This document shows positions 14,106-21,829 of a stretch of DNA of 21,829 nucleotides, piece by piece (the stretch's first letter is position 1; each line of letters begins with the position of its first letter). Origin of the DNA: Methanolinea sp. UBA473 (lineage in GTDB: Archaea > Halobacteriota > Methanomicrobia > Methanomicrobiales > Methanospirillaceae); the NCBI GenBank assembly GCA_002509495.1, contig DAEV01000035.1, forward strand, positions 21,072 to 42,900. Direction: 5' to 3'. Below the pieces are notes generated by a model that ran no database searches, was not told the DNA's origin, and was given only the letters and a program-made list of their open reading frames with translations. The position numbers and the translations under genes were made by a program.

Positions 14106-16328
14106 ATGACAGAACGGGAGAAGAAAGGGCTGTCCTTTAAGAAACTCTTCAGGAGGGGTAAGGAAGAGGAACCTCCAAAGGATGCACGGGGAATTCCTCC
14201 CCTTGATGTGGAATCCCTGGAGAAAGAGAAGAAAGATCTGGAAAGCCTGATGAAGAGGATCGGTATCTCCCAGGAACCGGAGGTGCCGAAATCGGCCCCC
14301 CGCGTGGTCCAGGAGACCTCAGCAGAACCTGTAGCGCCACAGATCGGGAAGGACGAGATACCAAAGGAACCGGTCCCCTCTAAAGGGGTTCCGAACAAGG
14401 ACGCCCCTCAGATCCCCACATCCCCCGTTGTTTCCGGGGAACCAATCCCTCCCCACGAATCTCCTCATTTCGAACCCGCCAAGAAGACCGTCTGGTCTGA
14501 GATAAAACCCGCCCCGGAGGAAAACGTCATATCGGTCAATCAGATCGATGACCTTTCAGGGTTGATCCTACCGAAAGGGGCTACATTCCAGGTTGAGGAG
14601 ATCAAGATCAAGGACAGGAAGGATGTCTTCACATTAAAAGGATCGGAGGAGAAGGACCTGGAAAGAAAGGATCTCTCAACTTCCGGCCTGAAGGTGGTCT
14701 CTGATGCGGCTGTTGAGGTCCATCAGGGCCTGAAAGGCGGTCTCCTGGGAAAACTCAACCCGATGTCCGTGATTCGGAAGAGTCACGTGGAATATAATGC
14801 AAGAACCCACGGGATGCTCGTGGATTTGAGTTTCCACCCAAGACCGGGCGTGGAAGAGATCGAACGCTACCCTGTGAACGAACCGTTTGCGTTTATCCGG
14901 ATCACCTTTGACCATGCCACTCATGAGTACACGTACGAGGTATTGGAGCCCAAACTTACCCTTGCGGAACAGGATCTCTTCAAGGATATCAAGGAGCGTA
15001 TCTTCGAACGACTGGACCTCAATACCCAGAACGTTCTTGAAGAGATCGCGAAAAAAACCTTAAGGGATGTCACAGATGACATCATTGACGACTATGGACT
15101 TACCCTCAACCCGCTGCAGAGGGAGAAGATCCTTTATGCAATGTACAAGGAGTTCCTCGGCAACGGTATGATAGACCCTCTCATGCACGACCGCTATATC
15201 GAGGATATCTCGTGTGACGGGGTCAATACCAATCTCTTTGTGTTCCATACCCGTTACGAATCCATGCGTACGAACCTGCTTTATAAAAGTGCGGATGAAC
15301 TGGATTCGTTCGTTACGAAACTCGCACAGCGTTCAGGAAAGTACATCTCGATTGCCGAGCCCATGCTTGACGCCACGATGAGCGACGGATCCCGTATCCA
15401 GATGACCCTCGGAACGGAGGTGACCGCTCATGGATCCACCTACACCATCAGGAAATTCAAGGATGAACCAATCACCCCGACAGACCTGATCGAATGGTCC
15501 ACGTTCTCCCCCCTTTCGATCGCCTTTTTCTGGATTGCGGTGGAGAGCGGAAAGTCCTGTATTTTTGCCGGCGGAACGGCTTCCGGGAAGACGACCTCGC
15601 TGAATGCTATCTCGCTGTTCATCCCACCTCTTGCCAAGATCGTCACCCTGGAGGATACCAGGGAACTCAAGCTTCCCCACCCGAACTGGATCCCTAGCGT
15701 AACAAGGACCTCCTTCGATACGACCGGCAAGGGAGAGATCGATATGTACGAGCTCCTGAAGGCGGCCCTCCGTCAACGGCCCGAGTATATCCTTGTCGGT
15801 GAAGTGAGGGGTAAGGAGGCCCTCACCCTGTTCCAGGCGATGAGCACCGGGCACGTTACCTACTCTACCATCCATGCGGATTCGGTTGCCAGTATCGTGC
15901 ACCGGCTTGAGAACCCCCCCCTCGATGTGCCAAGAAACATGCTCTCCGCCCTTGACCTGGTATCCGTACAGGTCCAGGCACGGGTGGGAGGTCAGAGGAT
16001 CCGGCGTAACAAGCAGATCATAGAGATTCTCGATATCGATCCACGGACAAACGAACTGATCACGAACGAGGTCTTCAAATGGCACCCGGCAACCGACGAA
16101 ATCACATATTCGGGAAAATCCTACATCCTCGAGGAGATTATGGAGGAACGTGGATGGGACGAAGCCAGGATGCGGGAGGAACTGAAGATGCGGCAGGAGG
16201 TCCTCGAATGGATGAGGATCAAGAAGATCCGGAATTACCACGAGGTGGGGAATATCCTCATCCAGTACTACAGGGACCCCACGGCCATTATGCAGAAAGT
16301 CCGGGCTGAATTATACGAGTCAGCATGA
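14106..16328 (+). CDS. Type IV filament/secretion ATPase (FlaI/TadA/VirB11-like)
   Basis: The hexameric motor that powers assembly of an archaeal type IV filament, acting on the inner face of the membrane. Counted from ATG 14106 (740 aa), Walker A GGTASGKTTS has K495, the Asp box LEDTREL has E516, Walker B ILVGEVRGKEA has E566, and the His box TGHVTYSTIHADS has H583 and H590. All motor motifs are intact. It is longer than typical FlaI (about 550 aa) because of a disordered, Pro/Glu/Lys-rich N-terminus of about 165 residues that starts with a basic LSFKKLFRRGK segment. GAGGGG lies 5 bases before ATG 14106; a GTG at 14100 would add two residues. The last 4 bases overlap the first platform gene. 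The separate TadB/TadC-like platforms argue for an Epd/Tad-type pilus over an archaellum. Confidence 0.95.
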   Translation: MTEREKKGLSFKKLFRRGKEEEPPKDARGIPPLDVESLEKEKKDLESLMKRIGISQEPEVPKSAPRVVQETSAEPVAPQIGKDEIPKEPVPSKGVPNKDAPQIPTSPVVSGEPIPPHESPHFEPAKKTVWSEIKPAPEENVISVNQIDDLSGLILPKGATFQVEEIKIKDRKDVFTLKGSEEKDLERKDLSTSGLKVVSDAAVEVHQGLKGGLLGKLNPMSVIRKSHVEYNARTHGMLVDLSFHPRPGVEEIERYPVNEPFAFIRITFDHATHEYTYEVLEPKLTLAEQDLFKDIKERIFERLDLNTQNVLEEIAKKTLRDVTDDIIDDYGLTLNPLQREKILYAMYKEFLGNGMIDPLMHDRYIEDISCDGVNTNLFVFHTRYESMRTNLLYKSADELDSFVTKLAQRSGKYISIAEPMLDATMSDGSRIQMTLGTEVTAHGSTYTIRKFKDEPITPTDLIEWSTFSPLSIAFFWIAVESGKSCIFAGGTASGKTTSLNAISLFIPPLAKIVTLEDTRELKLPHPNWIPSVTRTSFDTTGKGEIDMYELLKAALRQRPEYILVGEVRGKEALTLFQAMSTGHVTYSTIHADSVASIVHRLENPPLDVPRNMLSALDLVSVQVQARVGGQRIRRNKQIIEILDIDPRTNELITNEVFKWHPATDEITYSGKSYILEEIMEERGWDEARMREELKMRQEVLEWMRIKKIRNYHEVGNILIQYYRDPTAIMQKVRAELYESA

Positions 16329-17248
16329 ACAGTTTCGAGCGTTTCGCGTTCCGGATCCTGGGAACCTATGTCGGAAAGAAGAGGGATTCCTACAGCAGTC
16401 TCCGGAACGATCTTGTCACGGCCCGGATGAAAGTACCCTTCGAGGTATACCTCTCCACGGCATTCCTTTATTCGGCAATCGCAGCGATCATCGGTGCGGT
16501 AGTCCTGGGCATCCTCACCTACCTCCTGAATATCCCCGGGATGATCGCCTACAAGGGGGCAGTGCCCGACGCTGTGGCCGCCCTGGCTCCTTACTCCCTC
16601 TTCATAGGGACCGTAATCGCAGTGGTCATTTCATTCGCCGTGATAGGCGGGATCACCTACCTGGTCTTCCTGATTTATCCCTCCATTGTTGCAGGCGGTC
16701 GCAGGCGCAACATCGATGCCACGCTGCCGTATGCCATCAATTACATTACGGCAATGTCGACCGCAGGGATCCCCCCCGCGGAGATCTTCCGCCAGCTGGG
16801 CAGCAGCCCGATTTACGGTGAGAGCGCCACCGAAGCGCGGTTCATCACACTGGAGATCGATCTGTTTGGAAAAGACTTAATCGATGCACTCCGGCTTATC
16901 TCCGCTACCACCCCCAGCCTGCGCATGAAGGAGTTCCTCCAGGGGGCCATGGGATGCATCTCCGCCGGAAGCAGCCTGACCGACTATTTCAGGACCAAGG
17001 CCGAACAGTACTCACTTGAGAACCGACAGACCCAGAAAGTGTTTCTTGACACGCTCGGACTCATCGCCGAGTCCTACGTGACTGCAATGGTGGCAGGGCC
17101 GCTATTCCTGATCATCCTGCAGTCCATCATGGCAATCCTGTCCAGCTCGAGCCAGCCGATCTTCCTCTATCTGATCATTTACCTGATGATCCCGTTCGGG
17201 AGCCTGATGTTCGTGATCCTGATCAGTTCCATGACCCCGGAGAGTTGA
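16325..17248 (+). CDS. Filament platform protein 1 (T2SF domain, TadB/TadC-like)
   Basis: A 307-aa integral membrane protein, one half of what is a single FlaJ polypeptide in archaella. Membrane helices lie at about residues 42-68, 90-120, 250-272 and 279-303. The cytosolic T2SF helical domain spans about 122-248 (GGRRRNIDATLPYAINYITAMSTAGIPPAEIFRQL, in two turns; later GSSLTDYFRTKAEQY). T2SF platforms hold the ATPase at the membrane and transmit its motion to pilin insertion. Its ATG overlaps the ATPase stop by 4 bases, a sign of translational coupling. Two-gene platforms are characteristic of Tad and of archaeal Epd-like systems. Confidence 0.93.
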   Translation: MNSFERFAFRILGTYVGKKRDSYSSLRNDLVTARMKVPFEVYLSTAFLYSAIAAIIGAVVLGILTYLLNIPGMIAYKGAVPDAVAALAPYSLFIGTVIAVVISFAVIGGITYLVFLIYPSIVAGGRRRNIDATLPYAINYITAMSTAGIPPAEIFRQLGSSPIYGESATEARFITLEIDLFGKDLIDALRLISATTPSLRMKEFLQGAMGCISAGSSLTDYFRTKAEQYSLENRQTQKVFLDTLGLIAESYVTAMVAGPLFLIILQSIMAILSSSSQPIFLYLIIYLMIPFGSLMFVILISSMTPES

Positions 17249-17249
17249 A

Positions 17250-18422
17250 ATGGGCTTGAAAGATTCCATCAAAGGTCTGGTCCCGGCAAAAGGGAAGGAC
17301 GGGAAACCTGGCGGGGTGGAACAGACCGCCCCGGTTCCGGAAAAGATACCCGTGCCCAAAGCGAAGGTTCCAGGGATGGAGGAGAAAAAATCCCTATTTT
17401 CCGCAATCTTTTCAAGGGGGAAGTCCGCATCGATCACCCTTGGGCCCGGGGAGATACGCCAGTTCGAGAGGGAACAGGGGGAGATCACCAGAAAACTGGA
17501 GAAACACCGCAAACAGAGTATCGGGGTCGGTCGAATCATCAAGCACCCGGTTAAGGTCCTCACCGAGTCTCCCCTGAATATTCTCATCGTAACAGTGCCT
17601 GCTGCGCTTCTCCTGTTCTTTATCGGAACGGCCCTGTTCATCCGCGATTACGGGACGAGCGTACTTTTTACCACCACCCTCGTGGACGATCTCGTCGTGT
17701 TCGCAATTCTCATTGCGATTATTCCGGTGGCATTCCTGGACTTACGGGAGAGCACCCGGATAAGGAAACTGGAGGAAGCCCTCCCCAACTTTTTCCGCGA
17801 CCTTGCAGGGATGAACGACAGCGGCATGACCCTCCCCAATGCAATCCACCTCGTGGCGCAGGGGGAGTACAGCACCCTCACGCCCTTTATACGCCGGCTT
17901 GACAACGAGATGTCCTGGAACACAACGTTCATCGAGGCCATCCAGCGGTTCAGAAACAGGCTCGGCACCCCGCTTTCCGACCGGAGCATCGACCTCATTG
18001 CCAAGGCCAGCAAAGCGGGAGGCGACGTGAGCGAAGTCCTCCGGGCTGCCGCAAGGGACACCTACGAAGTCCTCGCACTCCGGACCGAACGCCGCAATAA
18101 CATGCTCATCTACGTCATCATCGTGCTCATCTCGTTCATGGTTTTCGTCTTCGTGATTGCCATCCTGGTAAGCACATTCCTCTCCACGATGGCAACGGCC
18201 GGCAGCGCTGCGTCCTCCGCGGGGGCCGGGGCTGCCTCATTTATCGGCAATGTCGACCTCTTCTTCTATACGCGGCTCTTCTCGCACGCTGCAATGATCC
18301 AGGGGATCTTTTCGGGACTGGTGGCTGGACAGATGGGCGAAGGGAGGGTGGTGGCCGGCCTGAAATATTCCGCCATCATGCTGATCATCGCATGGGTGCT
18401 CTTCCGGTTCTTCATCTCCTGA
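17250..18422 (+). CDS. Filament platform protein 2 (T2SF domain, TadC/TadB-like)
   Basis: A 390-aa integral membrane protein. A cytosolic N-terminal extension of about 105 residues is Pro/Lys-rich and contains SLFSAIFSRGK (48-58), similar to short segments in the ATPase and the MinD-like protein. Helices follow at about 110-132 and 145-164. The T2SF domain spans about 172-284 (LEEALPNFFRDLAGMNDSGM, later AGGDVSEVLRAAARD), and helices lie at about 286-313 and 372-389. A Gly/Ala/Ser-rich stretch (315-332) lies in the last external loop. It starts 1 base after the previous stop, with GGAGAG about 7 bases upstream. It is the last gene of the operon and faces the topoisomerase VI genes. Confidence 0.93.
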   Translation: MGLKDSIKGLVPAKGKDGKPGGVEQTAPVPEKIPVPKAKVPGMEEKKSLFSAIFSRGKSASITLGPGEIRQFEREQGEITRKLEKHRKQSIGVGRIIKHPVKVLTESPLNILIVTVPAALLLFFIGTALFIRDYGTSVLFTTTLVDDLVVFAILIAIIPVAFLDLRESTRIRKLEEALPNFFRDLAGMNDSGMTLPNAIHLVAQGEYSTLTPFIRRLDNEMSWNTTFIEAIQRFRNRLGTPLSDRSIDLIAKASKAGGDVSEVLRAAARDTYEVLALRTERRNNMLIYVIIVLISFMVFVFVIAILVSTFLSTMATAGSAASSAGAGAASFIGNVDLFFYTRLFSHAAMIQGIFSGLVAGQMGEGRVVAGLKYSAIMLIIAWVLFRFFIS

Positions 18423-18536
18423 CACATTTTTGAGTCACCGATCCAGGAGTAATTCCCCAGATCTTGCCGGGGAATTGTAGGCAAATCCAGGAGTGAAAAA
18501 AGAAAGAGACTTCCGGATCTTCGTGTTTCCCCATAT
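18423..18536. terminator. Hairpin terminator region between convergent operons
   Basis: A perfect 8-bp inverted repeat, AATTCCCC (18451-18458) / GGGGAATT (18469-18476), with a 10-base loop. A T5 run (18427-18431) follows the pilus operon stop; the A6 run near 18496-18501 reads as T6 for the opposite strand. The hairpin is flanked by two copies of ATCCAGGAGT (18441-18450 and 18485-18494). It likely ends transcription from both sides. No gene is visible here. Confidence 0.5.
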
Positions 18537-19625
18537 TCAGAGTATTCCCATCTCCGAAAGCCTGCGGGGGAGATACTCCCTGGTGACGAAATCCAGGCCG
18601 CGCGCAGCAAACGCCTGCTGTTCCGACTTGAGATTCATCTTCAGCTGCAACTGGATCTGGTCTTTCCAGTAATCGGTCGAGAACCTGGGATCCGTGAGCT
18701 CGCTCTGGAGGGCGGCTACGTCCTTCTCGGTCAGGGTATCCGAGGGCAGGTTGTAGTCACGGATATCGCTCGGCTGCACCCCGATGAACTGGGCCCTCGG
18801 TGTGGCAAGGAGCTCTGAGATATGGGCGCTCTTGATCGCGCCATAGGCAACGCTCGCAAAGATCCGGTAGGACCAGGGATCTCCATCGGTGAAGACGAGC
18901 ACGGGGAGGTCGAACTGCGCGTTGATCCTGTTGAGCATCCGACGCGTCGAACGGGCCGGCTGCCCCTTGAGATGAACCAGGATGGCCTGGTGCTCCTCGT
19001 CGAATCCGTTCTCGATAAGACGGGCATACATACCCCCCGTCTCTATGGCAATCACAAATTTCGCGTCGTGATCCAGGAGATCGACGTTTTCCACGTTGTT
19101 GGGAATCTGGTAGCCCGCCTCACCGACGTCATCACGGCAGTGGATATCCCTTGCGCCGCGCCGGGTCATCTCGCGGAGCCTGAGCGGACCGAACACTGTG
19201 GCACCATCCTCCTCGGGCCGGAGGTGGAATGCCTCACGCTGCATATCGGTGAGGATTTCCAGGTCTTCGATCAGGAAGTTACTCTCATCCTGGGCAGAGA
19301 ACTTGGCCCTCTTCCAGCCTTCCGAGATGTAATACAGTTCTCTTAAGGTGGAAGACCTGCTCTCCAGGATCTGCTTTTTCAAGAACCATATCACGTACGC
19401 CATCTTAAGGAGATGGAGGGCGCTCTTGGCCGTATGTGCCGAACGGACGCTCTCGCGGTCTCCGTATTTCCAGACTTCGGAAGCATCGTCGTAGGCGATG
19501 TTCAGCTTCGTCCTGCTCGGGAGGGATATCGAGGGAATGGCCCCCTCGGTCATCTGCTGGTACCACCGGCGGGCAATATCGACTAGTTTTTCCTTTGCCT
19601 CCCGGTCGAGAGATCCTTTAGACAT
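18537..19625 (-). CDS. top6A: DNA topoisomerase VI subunit A
   Basis: The DNA-cleaving subunit of the archaeal type IIB topoisomerase, related to Spo11; it relaxes and decatenates DNA as an A2B2 tetramer. Counted from ATG 19625 it is 362 aa. The active-site tyrosine is Y99 in LRELYYISEGW, within the 5Y-CAP domain. The Toprim metal site has E195 (VIAIETGGMY) and D247/D249 (VFTDGDPWSYR). The frame is open 16 codons further upstream inside top6B, but GGTGG lies 6 bases before ATG 19625, and MSKG… fits family N-termini. The start overlaps the top6B stop by 8 bases, so translation is coupled and gives balanced subunits. Confidence 0.97.
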   Translation of the reverse strand: MSKGSLDREAKEKLVDIARRWYQQMTEGAIPSISLPSRTKLNIAYDDASEVWKYGDRESVRSAHTAKSALHLLKMAYVIWFLKKQILESRSSTLRELYYISEGWKRAKFSAQDESNFLIEDLEILTDMQREAFHLRPEEDGATVFGPLRLREMTRRGARDIHCRDDVGEAGYQIPNNVENVDLLDHDAKFVIAIETGGMYARLIENGFDEEHQAILVHLKGQPARSTRRMLNRINAQFDLPVLVFTDGDPWSYRIFASVAYGAIKSAHISELLATPRAQFIGVQPSDIRDYNLPSDTLTEKDVAALQSELTDPRFSTDYWKDQIQLQLKMNLKSEQQAFAARGLDFVTREYLPRRLSEMGIL

Positions 19626-21420
19626 CGAGATCCACCACCGCCACGCTCTCGCCGGGCACACCCCGGACTTCAAGGGCCCCTCCGCCTGAACCCGAATAGC
19701 TCACGTTCCAGACAGATCCCGGGTCTACGGTGATCTGCCAGACCTTGGTATACTCCCCTTCCAGATCGGTGACAAAGGCCGGGGCGGGGTCCGCATCAGT
19801 GGCCTGATCGCCCGAAATGTCGTACAGCGTCAGCGTTCCGGGCTGTCCTGTATAGTTGCATACCTCGAGATTCACCCGGCCCTCTCTCGTCATCTTTTTC
19901 ACTACGATCTTCTTCATAATCCGACCTTCAATCGGGGAGATGTCGGGGGGAGGGAGCTCCACGATCTCTGCGACCTTTGCGGCAAGCTCCGGGATGATCG
20001 CACAAACCGCCCTTGCCCGATCCTCCTGCAGCCGGTTTTTATCCCTCCTGGACAGGTAGGTTTTCAGCTCCCGACCCAGTTCCTGGATGGCAAGGGTAAT
20101 CTCCCGCTCGATCTCGGGGATCCCTGCAATTGCATCCTTGCTCTCGCTCGTGAACGGCACATTGGTAGAAGCAACGTGGACAAGGATCAGGAGAGGTCCC
20201 GTGGGCAGACCTGTCTGGGAGATCGAATAGCTCTTCCAGTTGATGCCTGCAATGGATCCGGTAATCGCGCATGCGCCCTGCTGATAGAGCAGAGGGACCC
20301 TGTTCGCGAACCGAAGAATCTGGGCGTTTCCCTCGGGAGGAAGCTTCCCCCCATACCCGATCGCTGCCTCCACCAGGAAAGGATGCCCGGAATAGACAGA
20401 ACTGGCACGACTCCTCGCCCTGACAAAGTCCATCTGGAATTCTTTCTCCAGCCCGCGGGTGATGAGTTCTTCTCCGATGGGGGACAGGCACGCCTGAGTG
20501 GGTGGTGCAGGAACCTTGACGCCCTGCATGGCGTCCAGAAGTTTCTTCTGCTCAACGGCAGTGAGGGATCCGGCGATCCTGTCGGGTTTGAGCGTGGCCA
20601 GGCGGCACATCTCCTCAGCGGTTTTTCTTCCTACCCGGGAGAAACCCTCGACAAGGAAATCTGTGAGCCGTTTTTCGTTCCCCGAGACCATTCGCATCAG
20701 CTGGCCGATCTCAATCCCGTGGGGATGAGGCTGGATGGCTTTCGGGCAGGCGATCACCTCGTCGCTCACACGTTCGAAGAGGTAGGACTCTTCGTCCATC
20801 TCCACGCGGATGCGGGCATGGGGATTCACCACCGAGGTATATTTCAGGTATTCGAGCAGCCGTTTCTTCGCCGCCATCGTACTCTTGAACTCGATTTGCA
20901 CCCTTGTCCCGTGGGTCCGGTCCCAGTCCCAGGGATCCCGGCTGAGAATCTCGGGCTCATTCGTCTGGATGTTGATCTGCAGCGAGAAACGGTAGGCAGG
21001 TTCCTCGGCCCCTGTCCGGGAGATGACGGTGGTGGGAAGGCCTGTGGTGAGCTGGGCATAGAGTACTGCAGCACTGATCCCTATCCCCTGTTGCCCCCGG
21101 CTCTGCCGGATCTGGTGAAACCTGGAGCCGTAAAGGAGTTTTCCGAAGACGAACGGGATCTGCGCGGGCACGATGCCAGGGCCATTGTCCTCGACAATGA
21201 TGCGCAGGACATCGCCACTCACCTTTTTGATCCCGATATAGACATCGGGAAGGACCATGGCCTCCTCGCAGGCATCCAGGGCATTGTCCACTGCTTCCTT
21301 GATCGTCGTGATGATTCCCCTCGTTGGGGAATCGAATCCCAGGAGGTGCTTGTTCTTTTCAAAGAACTCGGCTACGCTGATGCTTCGCTGCTGGCGGGCC
21401 AGCTCATCGGCAAGCGTCAC
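19618..21420 (-). CDS. top6B: DNA topoisomerase VI subunit B
   Basis: The ATP-binding subunit of topoisomerase VI, 600 aa, a GHKL-fold ATPase. Key parts are N46 in KEAVDNALDACEEA, D78-N79-G80-x-G82 in VEDNGPGI, and the SRGQQGIGISAAV loop at 107-119. The H2TH region and transducer domain follow (for example FANRVPLLYQQGA). About 85 C-terminal residues (GRVNLEVCNYTG…VAVVDLDV) look like the Ig-like extension known from Methanosarcina-type subunits. The start is GTG at 21420, supported by GAGGTGAGG about 7 bases upstream. It overlaps the end of hisS by 17 bases and precedes top6A. Confidence 0.97.
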   Translation of the reverse strand: MTLADELARQQRSISVAEFFEKNKHLLGFDSPTRGIITTIKEAVDNALDACEEAMVLPDVYIGIKKVSGDVLRIIVEDNGPGIVPAQIPFVFGKLLYGSRFHQIRQSRGQQGIGISAAVLYAQLTTGLPTTVISRTGAEEPAYRFSLQINIQTNEPEILSRDPWDWDRTHGTRVQIEFKSTMAAKKRLLEYLKYTSVVNPHARIRVEMDEESYLFERVSDEVIACPKAIQPHPHGIEIGQLMRMVSGNEKRLTDFLVEGFSRVGRKTAEEMCRLATLKPDRIAGSLTAVEQKKLLDAMQGVKVPAPPTQACLSPIGEELITRGLEKEFQMDFVRARSRASSVYSGHPFLVEAAIGYGGKLPPEGNAQILRFANRVPLLYQQGACAITGSIAGINWKSYSISQTGLPTGPLLILVHVASTNVPFTSESKDAIAGIPEIEREITLAIQELGRELKTYLSRRDKNRLQEDRARAVCAIIPELAAKVAEIVELPPPDISPIEGRIMKKIVVKKMTREGRVNLEVCNYTGQPGTLTLYDISGDQATDADPAPAFVTDLEGEYTKVWQITVDPGSVWNVSYSGSGGGALEVRGVPGESVAVVDLDV

Positions 21421-21829
21421 CGCCCCTCACCTCTGCGATGGCCTCTCCGACCGGGACCTGTTTCTGTATACCGGACCGGAGGTTCTTCAGAGTGACCAAC
21501 TTCTCGCGTGCCTCGCGTTCCCCAACGATAAGGGCGTAATCGGCGTTCTTTGCCGAATGGGAGAGCTGAGCGCTGATGTTCTTTCCTGAGAGGTCGATCT
21601 CTGTCCTTATCCCGGCGTTGCGGAATTCCCGGGCCGCCCGCAGAGCCATCCACCTCCCCTGCGGGGCATGCACCACGCTGACGACCGCGCGGGAGGGGAC
21701 CGTCTTTTCTCCCCTTGCCACCATCACCCTGTCGAACCCGATGGCAAATCCGCAGGAAGGGGTGTCCTCGCCCCCGAAGAGATGGGCAAGGCGGTATGCC
21801 CCGCCACCCATCACCTGGTTCTCTGCGCC
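21404..21829 (-). CDS. hisS: Histidyl-tRNA synthetase, C-terminal part
   Basis: Partial gene; the 5' portion lies beyond the window. The visible 141 codons run from the end of the class II catalytic core (QVMGGGAYRL…GGEDTPSCGFAIGFDRV, motif 3 with its arginine) into the class IIa anticodon-binding domain (VSVVHAPQGRW, AREFRNAGIRTEIDLSGKNI, DYALIVGEREA, VTLKNLRSG). The enzyme charges tRNA-His. The final codons overlap the top6B start, so hisS, top6B and top6A form one tight transcription unit. Confidence 0.93.
   Translation of the reverse strand, partial: GAENQVMGGGAYRLAHLFGGEDTPSCGFAIGFDRVMVARGEKTVPSRAVVSVVHAPQGRWMALRAAREFRNAGIRTEIDLSGKNISAQLSHSAKNADYALIVGEREAREKLVTLKNLRSGIQKQVPVGEAIAEVRGGDACR

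Noticed and set aside
15333..16241. 302-codon open frame on the minus strand opposite the motor ATPase
   Set aside because: Covers the Walker motifs of the real gene in reverse; no independent coding features.
19626..19673. 16-codon N-terminal extension of topoisomerase VI A
   Set aside because: Lies within top6B coding sequence and has no ribosome site; ATG 19625 has GGTGG at correct spacing.
20176..21495. 439-codon open frame on the plus strand opposite top6B and hisS
   Set aside because: Antisense shadow of recognisable topoisomerase VI B; no family resemblance and low-complexity composition.
1..21829. CRISPR arrays, insertion sequences, integrase or attachment sites
   Set aside because: No regularly spaced repeats, transposase or recombinase motifs were found on either strand; the tRNA at the left edge shows no duplicated 3' end nearby.

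Overview
This is a chromosomal stretch from an archaeon, most likely a methanogen of the Methanomicrobia and probably of the order Methanomicrobiales. The evidence is an archaeal-type leucyl-tRNA synthetase, both subunits of topoisomerase VI, a PIN–ATPase–KH protein, a PAC2 proteasome-chaperone relative, small proteins resembling methanogen-restricted families, archaeal TATA-like promoters, and GGTG/GGAGG ribosome binding sites. The order-level assignment is inference from gene content. No mobile elements, CRISPR arrays or integrases were seen.

Left housekeeping block (1-7077). The 3' end of a tRNA, probably tRNA-Lys, opens the window. It is followed by a minus-strand pair, a PAC2-family protein and a DUF473-like protein. 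A small plus-strand DUF5611-like gene diverges from this pair across only 17 bases. Next come leuS and a 648-aa PIN/RecA-like ATPase/KH protein, both on the minus strand. hisI closes the block and sits directly behind the prepilin peptidase gene.

Central accessory block (about 7.1-18.4 kb). This reads as a dispersed archaeal type IV filament locus of the Epd/Tad-like kind. It holds a prepilin peptidase with GGAD active site, a FlaI/TadA-like ATPase, and two separate T2SF platform proteins in the TadB/TadC arrangement. Around these lie a MinD/ParA-like ATPase (compare TadZ of Tad pili), a small membrane coiled-coil protein, three Roadblock/LC7 domains in three proteins, two or three related N-terminal modules of unknown function, and a soluble V4R–Cache–V4R sensor. 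A 163-bp divergent promoter region (12837-12999) separates the minus-strand regulatory genes from the plus-strand roadblock–ATPase–platform operon. No pilin with a convincing class III signal peptide is encoded here, so the filament subunits or cargo must lie elsewhere. My working model is a pilus or secretion motor positioned by a MinD-like ATPase and regulated by roadblock scaffolds and a small-molecule/redox sensor. The family assignments are well supported. The idea that they form one system is inference from co-location and from a short motif shared by the ATPase, one platform protein and the MinD protein.

Right housekeeping block (18537-21829). A tightly overlapping minus-strand series runs hisS (3' part only), top6B, top6A. 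Topoisomerase VI B and A overlap by 8 bases, and hisS overlaps top6B by 17 bases. This block converges on the pilus operon across a short region with an 8-bp perfect hairpin.
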